NCBI RefSeq assembly: GCF_004801405.1 | Contig: NZ_SSOB01000018.1 | Location: forward strand, 93,689-157,688 | Reading direction: 5' to 3' | From: Cohnella fermenti | GTDB lineage: Bacteria; Bacillota; Bacilli; Paenibacillales; Paenibacillaceae | DNA: 64,000 nucleotides | In this document: one piece after another, positions 7,774-17,100 of the stretch | Layout of the letters: each line of letters begins with the position of its first letter | Position numbering within the stretch: position 1 is the stretch's first letter | Position numbers and translations under genes: made by a program | The notes under the pieces: model-generated | Told to the model about the DNA's origin: nothing | What the model saw: only the letters and a program-made list of their open reading frames with translations | Database searches by the model: none

Positions 7774-8662
7774 ATTGCCTCCAGTAATCCACCGATTGCC
7801 GGTGATCCTCGATGATACGGAACTCCGAGCTCCAAGCCTCTCGATGATAGAGTTCGAAGATCAATTCGACGTCGGTTGCTCCCGACTGCTCCAGCGCTTC
7901 GATAACTTTGTCCGGGCGAATGATGCCTTGCTCGTTATACGGTTCGATGAAGGGCCAATGGCGACTATGATCCTTCTCCGTCTGCTGGATATGCACGATG
8001 GGGGACATCGCTCCCAGCTCTCTCAGCCATCGATAGGGGTCGCGGTCGTCGGGATGCGGAGCGTGACCGACGTCCAGACAGAGCCGAATCGGAATGCCGG
8101 CGTCGGCGTTCAACCGTTCCAACAGCTCCTTGGTCTCCTCTACCGAATTGGCCAATTCTCTCGGAACCGACATCGGCTCGAAGATCAGATGCGTCATGCC
8201 GATATCCTTGCAATACCAGCTAAGCTCCTGCCAATGCTTGATCCCTTCCCTGATAATGGTCTCCCTTCGCAGCGGGTCGTCATAATCGTGGAAGGTCAGA
8301 ATGCCCAGATGCCCTCCGGTCGACAGCGCCCCCATCTCTCTGGAGACGCTTGCGAATCTCTTGAACCAATCCAGCCATACCTTGCGTTGCTCGGGGTCCG
8401 GATTCATGAAGTGATTGACCCGCGTGAAGCTGCTTAGAAAAGAACTCGTTATTTCGATTCCATACTTCTGTGCATTCTCGTTGATTCGCTCCACTTGGCG
8501 CCGGACGATAGGCTCAGGCAGGAATACGTTCAATAAATCGGCGACGAATTGGACATACTTCAATCCCAGTTCTTCGCCGACAATACGTGTCCACACCTCC
8601 GGTTCCACGTACTTGTTGCTGGCGAATCCCATATTGATGCCGAGTTTCAGGTTCAGAGTCAT
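7760..8662 (-). CDS. Sugar phosphate isomerase/epimerase (TIM-barrel, AP-endonuclease-2 family)
   Basis: The 300-residue protein has the xylose-isomerase-like TIM-barrel layout: LGINMGFASNKYV at the start, GGHLGILTFHDYDD in the middle and RLCLDVGHAP followed by IVHIQQTEKD and VELIFELYHRE, which supply the usual Glu/Asp/His metal ligands. Family members include D-tagatose/D-allulose 3-epimerases and inosose isomerases. ATG at 8662 follows AGAAGGGAAC. It lies between the glycosidase and the kinase in the operon, so it probably converts the released sugar before or after isomerisation. The exact reaction is not recognisable. Confidence 0.82.
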   Translation of the reverse strand: MTLNLKLGINMGFASNKYVEPEVWTRIVGEELGLKYVQFVADLLNVFLPEPIVRRQVERINENAQKYGIEITSSFLSSFTRVNHFMNPDPEQRKVWLDWFKRFASVSREMGALSTGGHLGILTFHDYDDPLRRETIIREGIKHWQELSWYCKDIGMTHLIFEPMSVPRELANSVEETKELLERLNADAGIPIRLCLDVGHAPHPDDRDPYRWLRELGAMSPIVHIQQTEKDHSRHWPFIEPYNEQGIIRPDKVIEALEQSGATDVELIFELYHREAWSSEFRIIEDHRQSVDYWRQYVRQ

Positions 8663-8696
8663 AATCTTGTTCCCTTCTAATGGTTACTATCGAATT

Positions 8697-10349
8697 CTAG
8701 TCGTCTGCCTGGCCGACCCGGAACAGCACCTGATAGCTTTGCTCTCGCAAGGTCGCCTCATCAAGCAGATAAGCTCCTCCCAGAGGGAGCAGATCCAGAT
8801 CCGGACCGGTGTAGCGCCCCTGGCCCGCATAAGCCAGTGCGGAAGGATTCACCCGCTCCTCATAACGGCGAGCGGCCCCCAACACAAGCAAGCCGTGCCT
8901 CAACGTGTGCAGATCGCTGCCCGCATACAGATTGCCTTGCGTCGGCACGGCCATCAACGGAATATCGAATGTCAGCGTGAAGGCCGTTCCGGTCAGCAGT
9001 TCCCCCTCGAAATTCGCAAAACCGGCTTCGAGGCGGAAGGGGATTGCCGCACCGTTCTTCTCCACCTTGACGTTAAGTGCCCAAGACGGCACGAACATGG
9101 CAATATGAACGAGACTGCCGCTGCCCTGCATCACGGACAGTTCGATTCTTCCCTCGCAGGGGTAAGAAGAGGCGACTCGCAGCTCTTCGCGTCCGCCCTG
9201 CTCGCGTTTGTAAATACCGTCCACGTAGAGAGGAAGCTGCAAGCGGTCGTCCGTCTCAAACAGAGCTTTGCGCATCGGAACGCCGAGTCCTTCTCCGCCT
9301 CTCATCGTGCAGCACCAATAGGCTTCATAGTAGTTTTTGTGAATGGCAACATGCCCGTCTTCGACGGTCGTATCGCAACCGAAGCCGCCATTCGGACGTT
9401 GCCCGCGCTCCACCCCGTTATGCCAGATCGCATGCGCTTCCTCCAGCAGCTCCTCGTTCCCCGTATGCTCCCACAAGGAGAGCGCAAGCATGTAGGAATC
9501 GATGATGCCGCACGGCTCGGTCCAGGATGGCGTACGGAACAGGTTGAAATTCGCGTAGTTCTCGGTCATGCCCTCCGATTTGTAGAGCTTGAAGAACGAC
9601 AAGGCTTGCTCCAGCAGACTTGCTTGGCCCGTCACTTCATACATGCGCACGACCCCGCGCATACCGGTCAGGGAAGCATGTGTTTGAGCGGTAATACCGG
9701 TAAAATCGATTGTGAAAAACACGCCCATCATTTCCTCGAGCAACTGCCCCAAAGCGGGGTCCCTCAGTTCCTCGTAAGCTTGGGACAGTCCATCCAAGGA
9801 AATAAATACGCAGCCGATATCCGTGGACAGCAGCCACTCGTTAACCTTGTCCGCCAAGCTTCCTGCCGCTTCGCCCTGATGGAACTCCCGTTCCTCTTGC
9901 CTTACCGGATAATTGGCGAAGTGACCCGCAAGCGGAAGATACAAATTGTTCACGATTTGTTGAATCGAAGAGCGCACGCGCCCGTCGCCCTTCCATCGGT
10001 AATACTCCACCAGTCCGCGCAGCAGCCAGCCGTGTCCGGCCATCTGTTGTTCATTGATCGCGTCCGGAACGAGCAGGTCTCCACGGTAGCCGCCCGCGTT
10101 GCAATTATCCAGAATTTCTTCGACGATCTCCTCCAGATAAGCGGGCTCCGAATCGATCGATTGCGCAAGCAGGGTAAGCGCAAGAATCGTACGGCCTTCC
10201 CAATCCCCCGGCCAGCCTACATTCTCGGCTTCCTTCGTCCCAACGACACCGGGCCTGTAGAGCCGGTCGTGCATTCTGGCGTAATTTTTCACATTGCGCG
10301 CGCACAGATCGCCTTTCATCTGAACATTGCGATATCCGATTGATCTCAT
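8697..10349 (-). CDS. GH127/GH146-like beta-L-arabinofuranosidase family enzyme (intracellular)
   Basis: The 550-residue protein has an (alpha/alpha)-barrel of the DUF1680/GH127 type with no signal peptide. It keeps the Glu-x-Cys motif in TEPCGIIDSYM near residue 276 and the CysCys pair in YEAYWCCTMRGGEG near 345. In GH127 enzymes these supply the Zn-bound Cys nucleophile and its partners. The C-terminal about 180 residues are beta-rich. In the family the substrates are beta-L-arabinofuranosides or related deoxy- or uronic sugars. It follows directly on the two permease genes, so it should hydrolyse an imported oligosaccharide. The exact sugar specificity is unknown, and overall similarity to characterised members looks limited. 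Confidence 0.78.
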   Translation of the reverse strand: MRSIGYRNVQMKGDLCARNVKNYARMHDRLYRPGVVGTKEAENVGWPGDWEGRTILALTLLAQSIDSEPAYLEEIVEEILDNCNAGGYRGDLLVPDAINEQQMAGHGWLLRGLVEYYRWKGDGRVRSSIQQIVNNLYLPLAGHFANYPVRQEEREFHQGEAAGSLADKVNEWLLSTDIGCVFISLDGLSQAYEELRDPALGQLLEEMMGVFFTIDFTGITAQTHASLTGMRGVVRMYEVTGQASLLEQALSFFKLYKSEGMTENYANFNLFRTPSWTEPCGIIDSYMLALSLWEHTGNEELLEEAHAIWHNGVERGQRPNGGFGCDTTVEDGHVAIHKNYYEAYWCCTMRGGEGLGVPMRKALFETDDRLQLPLYVDGIYKREQGGREELRVASSYPCEGRIELSVMQGSGSLVHIAMFVPSWALNVKVEKNGAAIPFRLEAGFANFEGELLTGTAFTLTFDIPLMAVPTQGNLYAGSDLHTLRHGLLVLGAARRYEERVNPSALAYAGQGRYTGPDLDLLPLGGAYLLDEATLREQSYQVLFRVGQADD

Positions 10350-10375
10350 GTCGCTCAGTTCCCCTCTAGTTCGAA

Positions 10376-11257
10376 TTAGTCTTTGACGCTGCCGAGTACG
10401 ATACCCTTGGAGAAATATCTTTGCAGGAAGGGGTAAATGATCAGCACCGGTACCGCTCCGACGATCACTTGCGCCGCCTTTATGTTCTTATTGGATAGAA
10501 GCTCATACCCTTGAACGGTGCTGTTGAACGCAACCGATGCCAAATCGGTCTTGAGCACCAACGTCTGCAAGTAGCTCTGCAGCGGATAATTGCGATCCGA
10601 GTTCATGTAGATAATTCCGTCGAACCAGGAATTCCAATGCCCGACGAAGCTGAACAACGCCGTTGTCGCAAGTACGGCCGCAGATAGCGGAATATAAATG
10701 GCGAACAAGCTTTTCCAATGGCCGGCGCCGTCAATGAACGCGGCTTCTCCGATCTCCTTGGGAATCCCGCGAAAGAAGTTCAGCAATAGCACAATGTTAA
10801 ACACAGGAACCGCACCCGGGATAATAAGCGCGCCGATCGTATCGATCAGCCCCGTCTTATACACGAGCATGTAGGAGGGGATCAGCCCGCCCGAGAACAG
10901 AATGGTAAATACGAAGATCCACGCATACACGGTTCGGCCGCGGAATACCCCCCGTTCCCTTGAGAGCGGGTAAGCGGCAAGCACCGACAGCAGCATGCTT
11001 AACGGGACGCCCAGCAATATTCGTTCGATGGAGATGCCGATAGATCGCAGAAACTCGGGTTTCCCCAGAGAATATTGGTAGGCGTACAGATGGAATCCCT
11101 TGGGGATAAACACGACCTCGCGAGCATCGATGGCACTGCTGGCGCTGAACGACATGGCCAGCGTATTCATGAATGGCGCCAAGCACACTAATGCCAACAC
11201 CGCAAGAACAAGGTAGATGACCGCATCCGCTATCCTGTGCAATGGTCTTGAACTCAA
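10376..11257 (-). CDS. Carbohydrate ABC transporter permease (LplC/YtcP type)
   Basis: This is a 293-residue inner-membrane permease with six hydrophobic segments and the EAA loop (EAAFIDGAGHWKSLF) that contacts the ATPase. It belongs to the MalG-like half of LplABC/YtcQ importers. TTG at 11257 is preferred: AAGGAGG lies 8 nt upstream, while the GTG at 11266 is part of that ribosome site. It starts 15 bp after the stop of the partner permease. No ATPase gene is present, as is usual for this family, which shares a housekeeping MsmX-like ATPase. Confidence 0.9.
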   Translation of the reverse strand: MSSRPLHRIADAVIYLVLAVLALVCLAPFMNTLAMSFSASSAIDAREVVFIPKGFHLYAYQYSLGKPEFLRSIGISIERILLGVPLSMLLSVLAAYPLSRERGVFRGRTVYAWIFVFTILFSGGLIPSYMLVYKTGLIDTIGALIIPGAVPVFNIVLLLNFFRGIPKEIGEAAFIDGAGHWKSLFAIYIPLSAAVLATTALFSFVGHWNSWFDGIIYMNSDRNYPLQSYLQTLVLKTDLASVAFNSTVQGYELLSNKNIKAAQVIVGAVPVLIIYPFLQRYFSKGIVLGSVKD

Positions 11258-11272
11258 TCCGGTCACCTCCTT

Positions 11273-12175
11273 CTAGAAAATACGATAGTCGGCCAAGCGA
11301 TACGCCAGATAATACGACAATGCAACGAAGGTGAACGAGATCGTCGACTTGAAGATGCCGACGGCGGTGGCAAGCGAATAATGCGATTGCACCAATCCCA
11401 AGCGGTAGACGAATGTGTCGATAATGTCGCCCGTGTCGTATACGACAGGATTATAAAGCGTAAAGACCTGATCGAATCCGGCATTAAGCAAGTTACCTAT
11501 GCTCAACACGGCAGCCAAGATGATAATCGGCGCCATTCCCGGCAAGGTCACGTTCCACATCTTCCGCAGCCGGCCGGCCCCGTCGATCTCGGCAGCTTCA
11601 TAAAGCTGAGGATTGATGCTGCTAAGAGCAGCCAGGAAAATAATCGTCGCAAACCCGACTTCCTTCCATAGATGCGAGAAGATCAACGTCCAGGGGAAAA
11701 TCGAGGAATCTCCAAGAAACGATATCGGCTCGATCCCGAGACGATGCAGGAACATATTGACGATGCCGCTCAGCGACAGCACCTCAAGCAAGATCCCGCC
11801 CAATATAATCCAGGACAGAAAATGCGGAATATAGATAATCGTCTGAACCGTCCTTTTGAACCCGTTCTTCACTTCATTCAGCAATAACGTAACGACCAGC
11901 GCCAGGATTTGACCGAGCGCGATCTCCATAATGGAAATAAACAAGGTGTTCCAAACGACTTGCTTAAAATTCGGGAGCGAGAACACGTATTTGAAGTTGT
12001 CCATTCCAACCCAGGGAGAACCGAACCAGCCTTGTGCCGGCGTGAAGTCCTGGAAGGCCATGACGAGCCCGAGCATTGGCCCGTAGCTGTATACGAGCAG
12101 CAGCGCAAGCGCCGGCAAGATCATCAGGTGAAGGGCCGCGGCCGAACGATTGCGAGGTCGTTTGCTTTCTTTCAT
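11273..12175 (-). CDS. Carbohydrate ABC transporter permease (LplB/YteP type)
   Basis: The 300-residue MalF-like permease begins with a short charged N-terminus (MKESKRPRNRS) and has six predicted transmembrane segments, plus the EAA motif EAAEIDGAGRLRKMW. It pairs with the following permease gene to form the membrane channel of the sugar importer. ATG at 12175 follows ATAGGAGAC. A stable hairpin separates it from the upstream solute-binding protein gene, which fits lower expression of the permeases than of the binding protein. Confidence 0.9.
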   Translation of the reverse strand: MKESKRPRNRSAAALHLMILPALALLLVYSYGPMLGLVMAFQDFTPAQGWFGSPWVGMDNFKYVFSLPNFKQVVWNTLFISIMEIALGQILALVVTLLLNEVKNGFKRTVQTIIYIPHFLSWIILGGILLEVLSLSGIVNMFLHRLGIEPISFLGDSSIFPWTLIFSHLWKEVGFATIIFLAALSSINPQLYEAAEIDGAGRLRKMWNVTLPGMAPIIILAAVLSIGNLLNAGFDQVFTLYNPVVYDTGDIIDTFVYRLGLVQSHYSLATAVGIFKSTISFTFVALSYYLAYRLADYRIF

Positions 12176-12200
12176 TGCCCGTCTCCTATCGTGCTGAATT

Positions 12201-12231
12201 CCGAAGGAAGAGCTTTAGGCTCTTCCTTCGG
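12201..12231 (-). terminator. Hairpin between binding-protein and permease genes
   Basis: CCGAAGGAAGAGC (12201-12213) pairs perfectly with GCTCTTCCTTCGG (12219-12231) around a 5-nt loop. There is no T tract. It probably attenuates read-through or protects the 3' end of the binding-protein mRNA. Confidence 0.65.
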
Positions 12232-12259
12232 GTACCGCCCAATTGCCATCGGTCCACGC

Positions 12260-13918
12260 TTAACGGGATTGATAGAACGCATTGACTTCTTTGGTGATTT
12301 CGTCCCCGCCCAGAGAGTGCCAATTATCCACGAACTTATCGAAGGAATCGATCGACGTGCCTGTTATGATTTTGGTAAACGTCTGGTCCTCGAGATCGTT
12401 AAGCGTTGCGCTGTATTTGACCATTGCTGGCGTAGGTGCGCCGTAAAACTCGTTCTTGACGTAATGCGCAGGCGTGAAATAGTACTGATCCAGTACGGAA
12501 AGCGAAGATTCCGGTCCGAATATCTTCCCGAGCCCCCAATCGGTCTTGTCCGTGCTGCCTTCCTGCAGGCGAATGACGTTCTCGTAATTTTGCTTGGCTT
12601 GAGCTGTATTGCTGCCGGTCAGCAATCCCTCCGGGTCTCCCGATTCGATGGCCTTGGCGATTAGACGCTGATTGTACAAGTTGCCGTCCGGCGTGCTGAT
12701 ATTGGCGGGGGCATAATTGTGAACCATTCGCCCCTCCGAATCCGTCACATAACTGGAATCGTTGCTCTGCTTGTCTACGAACAGATTGATCATATTGATG
12801 AAGGCTTCGGGATTCTTGATGTTCTTGCTCGCGACCAGATAATACGAGAATCCGTTTTTCACTTCGCTTTTGGCCGGATATTCAGCTTCGGTCAGAGCCG
12901 GTTGCGGCACGACGATCCAATCGGCGTTCTTATCCTTGTCCCAGGAATCCATCAAATTAAGCGGTGCGACATAGTTGTCGTAAATCATGCCGATCTTGCC
13001 GTTCGTAATATCGGTTTTGACAACATCCATGCCCTTCGTGTAGAATTCCGGGTCGATGTACCCGTTCTTATACATCTGCTGCAGCTTGAGCAACGCATCG
13101 CGCATCTCCGGCTGAATGCTGCTGTACACAAGATTGCCGGAGCCATCCGGCATCCAAATGCTGCGGTAAGCGTTATTGCCGTTCAGAAATCCGAAGTAAT
13201 TGTTCAGGGTCATCCCGAGCCCGATCGTGTCATCGGCGTTGTTCCCGTCCGGATCTTGCTTGGTAAACGCTTCCGCAATTCTCATGACGTCGTCTATTGT
13301 CTTGGGCGCCTCCAGATTCAACTTGTCCAACCAGTCCTTGCGAATGTACAGCATCTGCTCGGAGTCGGTCTTCCAACTGTTGGCCTGGACGACGGCATAC
13401 ATCTTCCCATCCTTCATCCCCGCCTGAAGGGCATCCCCGCCATCCAACATCATTCGTTCCTTCAGTGCCGGGGAAGCATACTTCTCGTAGGCATCGGTCA
13501 GGTCTGCCAGCAGTCCGGCCTTCAGCGCCTGCTCGTACCCGGTCGCGTCAAGCTGCAGGAAGTCGGGAAGATCGCCGGTCGCAAGCATTAACGCGACTTT
13601 CTCGCTATATTGTGCCGATGGCGCCGTCCATTTGTACGTAATCGTGACGCCGTATTCGTCCTTGGCTGCACGCGTCCAAATATTGTTCTCGATGTCCTCT
13701 CCATCCGCGAACGTAACGTTGGGGTCCAACATCTTTACGCTTGTCAATTCGATCGGGCCGGCAGCCGAAGCTGCGGACGATGCAGGCGATCCCGCTTGCG
13801 ATGCGGAACCTGAAGGAGACGCGTTCTTCTCGTTGGATGAATCATTCGAGCAGGCAGATACAGCCACTACCGCCATTACGCCGACCAGTACGGATACGAA
13901 CGTTCTGTTGAGCTTCAT
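12260..13918 (-). CDS. Extracellular solute-binding lipoprotein (LplA/YtcQ type)
   Basis: The 552-residue protein has a lipoprotein signal (MKLNRTFVSVLVGVMAVVAV then SAC, with lipobox Cys near 23) followed by a Ser/Ala-rich linker and a large two-lobed sugar-binding domain. The size of about 550 residues is typical of the LplA/YtcQ subfamily, which binds oligosaccharides. ATG at 13918 follows AAGGGGAG. It is the first gene of the operon that continues with two permeases, the GH127-like enzyme, epimerase, kinase and isomerase. Its promoter at 14063-14091 has a -35 box overlapped by a motif shared with the SLH protein promoter, plus a downstream cre box. Confidence 0.92.
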   Translation of the reverse strand: MKLNRTFVSVLVGVMAVVAVSACSNDSSNEKNASPSGSASQAGSPASSAASAAGPIELTSVKMLDPNVTFADGEDIENNIWTRAAKDEYGVTITYKWTAPSAQYSEKVALMLATGDLPDFLQLDATGYEQALKAGLLADLTDAYEKYASPALKERMMLDGGDALQAGMKDGKMYAVVQANSWKTDSEQMLYIRKDWLDKLNLEAPKTIDDVMRIAEAFTKQDPDGNNADDTIGLGMTLNNYFGFLNGNNAYRSIWMPDGSGNLVYSSIQPEMRDALLKLQQMYKNGYIDPEFYTKGMDVVKTDITNGKIGMIYDNYVAPLNLMDSWDKDKNADWIVVPQPALTEAEYPAKSEVKNGFSYYLVASKNIKNPEAFINMINLFVDKQSNDSSYVTDSEGRMVHNYAPANISTPDGNLYNQRLIAKAIESGDPEGLLTGSNTAQAKQNYENVIRLQEGSTDKTDWGLGKIFGPESSLSVLDQYYFTPAHYVKNEFYGAPTPAMVKYSATLNDLEDQTFTKIITGTSIDSFDKFVDNWHSLGGDEITKEVNAFYQSR

Positions 13919-14003
13919 TTGTATTCTCCCCTTAGCATATTAGATAAATCATCCTTCAACTCCACCCATTGCCAATGCCGATACCCTCAGAACCCCCTCT
14001 TAA

Positions 14004-14013
14004 TGATATATCA
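14004..14013. promoter_or_regulatory. Small palindrome TGATATATCA in the leader of the sugar operon
   Basis: This perfect 10-bp palindrome resembles half-sites in the GntR/LacI-type regulator's own promoter (TGATATGACAA/TTGACATATCA). It lies about 86 bp before the binding-protein start. Role as an additional operator is a guess. Confidence 0.35.
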
Positions 14014-14044
14014 TCCCATTCGTCATAACTCCTTATAATAGGCG

Positions 14045-14059
14045 TGTTAACCGCTTACA
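14045..14059 (-). promoter_or_regulatory. CcpA cre box downstream of the sugar operon promoter
   Basis: Read on the minus strand, TGTAAGCGGTTAACA matches the cre consensus TGWAARCGYTWWCW except at one or two positions. It begins 4 bp past the -10 box, a position where CcpA would block transcription. Confidence 0.7.
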
Positions 14060-14062
14060 TAA

Positions 14063-14104
14063 ATAATAAATTATCAATAATGTATTGTCAATATATCTTA
14101 TATA
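14063..14104 (-). promoter_or_regulatory. Promoter of the sugar importer operon with repressor-like motif
   Basis: On the minus strand TTGACA (14091-14086), a 17-nt spacer and TATTAT (14068-14063) form a near-consensus sigma-A promoter. The stretch TATAAGATATATTGAC (14104-14089) overlaps the -35 box and recurs almost unchanged at 18809-18825. Confidence 0.78.
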
Positions 14105-14116
14105 TCATGTTAAAAA

Positions 14117-17100
14117 TTATTCATTATACAGCCGATACATCAAGGTCGCCGTTTGCGCCCGATTGACGACAGAGGCCGGATTCAGCTTCGCGCCGTCGCC
14201 CAGAATGATCCCTTGCTCGACCAACGACGCCACGCTTCCGGCTGCATACGGCGCGATAAGCCGGCTATCGGCGAACGGCATCGGGATGGCGGCGATTCCG
14301 TCGCTCGGGTCCCGTCCCTCCTTCCAAGCCAGGGCTCGCTCCGTCAGCACGAACATGTCTTGCCGCGTCAGCACTTCGTTCGGCATGAAGTTCCCGCCGT
14401 TCGTCCCTTTGACGATACCGAGCTTGCGCGCGATTCCGATCTCCTCGTAGTAAGCAGCAGCCGGTGCAACATCCGCAAAGCTGCCGTCAGCTTCTGCCGT
14501 CAGCCCGAGCGCCTCGACCAGCAACGCCACAAACTCCGCTCTCGTCACGGACAACTCGGGATGGAATCGGGAAGTTGCGCTCTCTGGAAAATAGCCCTTC
14601 GAAGCCAGCACTTCGATTGCGTGTTCCGCCCAGCCATATCGTGCCAGATCCGTAAATTCTTTATGGACGGTTACGACGGCATACGTACTGAAATGATTCG
14701 TGCGGAAGGTCATCGCCTGTTCCTGTTCGTTATACCGCCCGCTTGGTACAGGTACGACGGCACCGCTCTCATCCAGGTACCGAATCGTTAAGTGCTCCGG
14801 TTCCTCAAGCTCCTCCGGCGAAGGAGCATAAGGCACGGTCACCTCGACCACCGCACGCTTGTTTGCCCAAGCGAAGGCGCGGCCGTCCACATCGAGAGAG
14901 ATGTCCACCGCCTTGCGGCTCTCAACGACAGGCTGCAAGTCCGGCGGCACCGCCACTTCCGTTATCGCGACCCCGATATGTTGAGCGCCTTCGGGAAGCG
15001 AAATCCCGTTCATCATTCGACCGGGCAGCGAGACCCTCCCGAGATCCGTGACCATATCGATCGTCAGATTAGTTGTCGCCGATTGAAGCGCGTCAACCGG
15101 CAATACAAGCCTGTATGCTCTCGCACCGGATTGCGGCGGAATGGCGACTTCGATTGCAAGCGGCATTATTCCTTGTTGGCCGCCTAACGCAACGGCGCGT
15201 TCGAATACGGATTGAGCGAGCTGCGCCGATACCGTTCCCGTTGCCGGATCATAACGGGTTGTCGCCGCAATCGCCACTCGTCCCGCCGCATCCACACGGA
15301 TATCCGAACTTATCCCGGTTGTCCCGGAGCCGTTGACCGAGGACTCGGGCTCTTCCGATTCCTCGGGCTCCTCGGATTGTTCGGGTTCTTCGCTCTGCCC
15401 GGGGTCCTCCGTCAGATTGGCAATCGGCGCTACGGATATCGTTCCGTTGCCGGATGACGTGAAGAACGTCAAGTACGTCTGACCAGTCCCTCCGAGCATC
15501 GCAGTCAGATCTCCATCCGCCCCGTTGTACGTCGTCGTAATGGCAGACTTGCCATCGATCCGTATGTGCCATACGCCGTCAATCCGTTTGATCTGCACAG
15601 CATGCCAATCGCCGTCATTAAAGGCGACCAATTCGTCTCCCGGGGACAGAATCGTCCCGTCATGCAGTTGCTGTGTCGCGGCTGCCGCATCCCAGCCTTG
15701 GCCGGCAAGCGTATCGACGACTCTGATCGTTGCCGGAGAATACGCGGCAAGCTCGCTTCCGCTGTCGTCGGGCGTTCCGAACAAGACGGCCTTCAAGCCC
15801 TGGCCATCCCCCAAGCCGCTTGAGCCGGTGTTGTCGAGCGAGAAGCCCACCCAGTCATAGTCCGAACTGTCGAACCTGACCTTGAAGGCGACATCCGATC
15901 CGGTAACCCGCGTATAGGCGGAATTGCCCGCGAATGTAATGGTGCTCTCGTCTCTGTTCTGGTGCACAACAGCCGTCGAATTCGAGAAATCGAATTCCTT
16001 GTCCGACTTCGTCTCTTCCACCTCGATACTGCCTTGCAAGCTTGAGCTGAATAAGGTCAAGTACGTGCGATTGGTGCCCTCCAGCATGGCCGACAGATCG
16101 TTATCCGCATTCGCATACTTATTGGTGAACACCTCATAGCCGTCGACACTCATCTGCCATACGCCTTCGTCGCTGCCAATCTTCACCTCGTGCCACTGGC
16201 CGTCGAACAGATTCTCCGTCATGGCGCCGGCGTCTTGCAACGGTCCGTCGTGCAGTTGCTGTGTCGCGCTTACGGCATCCCAGCCTTGGCCCGCTCCCGT
16301 ATCCACAACTCTGGCGGTAACAGGAAGACCCGCCCCCTCCCATAGAATGGTCCGCAAGCCTTCCCCTTCTCCAAGCCCGCTGTGCCCCGTGTTATCCAGC
16401 GAGAGACCGATCCAGCCGCCATAGACCGACGCATTGTCGATTGTCCTGATCTTGAACGACAACTCGGAAGCGGTGGATATACTGTAAGCACTGTAACCGT
16501 CAAAAGAAATCTCGTGAATATTGCCGTTCTTCGCTACCGTCGCAGATGACTCGCCGAAATCCAGCGGTTGCTTGGGCAGAAGCTGCTCCACTTCGATCTC
16601 CCCTTGGTTGTTCGCGCTGAAGAAATTCAAGTACGTGCTATTGACGCCTCGCAGCATGTACGTCATCTCTTCGTCGGCAGCCGGATACTTCTGCGTCATA
16701 ACCTCATAACCGTCAATGGTCATTGACCAGACTCCGCCCGTATTGTTCACGACAACCTCATGCCACTCATGGTCCGCCAGTTGAACATCGGAGTCGCCGC
16801 TGCCCAGCAAGCTTCCGTCGTGCAATTGTTGCGAGGCGGCTGCCGCATCCCAGCCTTTGCCCATTGCCGTATCGACGACACGCGAGGTTACCGACAATCG
16901 ATTGTCCGCCCACAGAATGCTGCGCAATCCTCTGCCGTTGCCCAAGCCGCTCGGGCCGAGATTATCAAGGGACATGCCGACCCAGCCTCCATAGCTGGCT
17001 GCATCGCCATTCAGCCGGATTCTGAACGCCAGTTCGGAGGCCGTGCTCAGCGTATAAGCGTTGCCCCCATTGAACTGGATCGTACTGACGTTCCCTGTTC

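Noticed and set aside
8415..10343. Plus-strand open frame of about 640 codons
   Set aside because: Antisense to the GH127-like gene and the epimerase gene; no recognisable domain or ribosome site.
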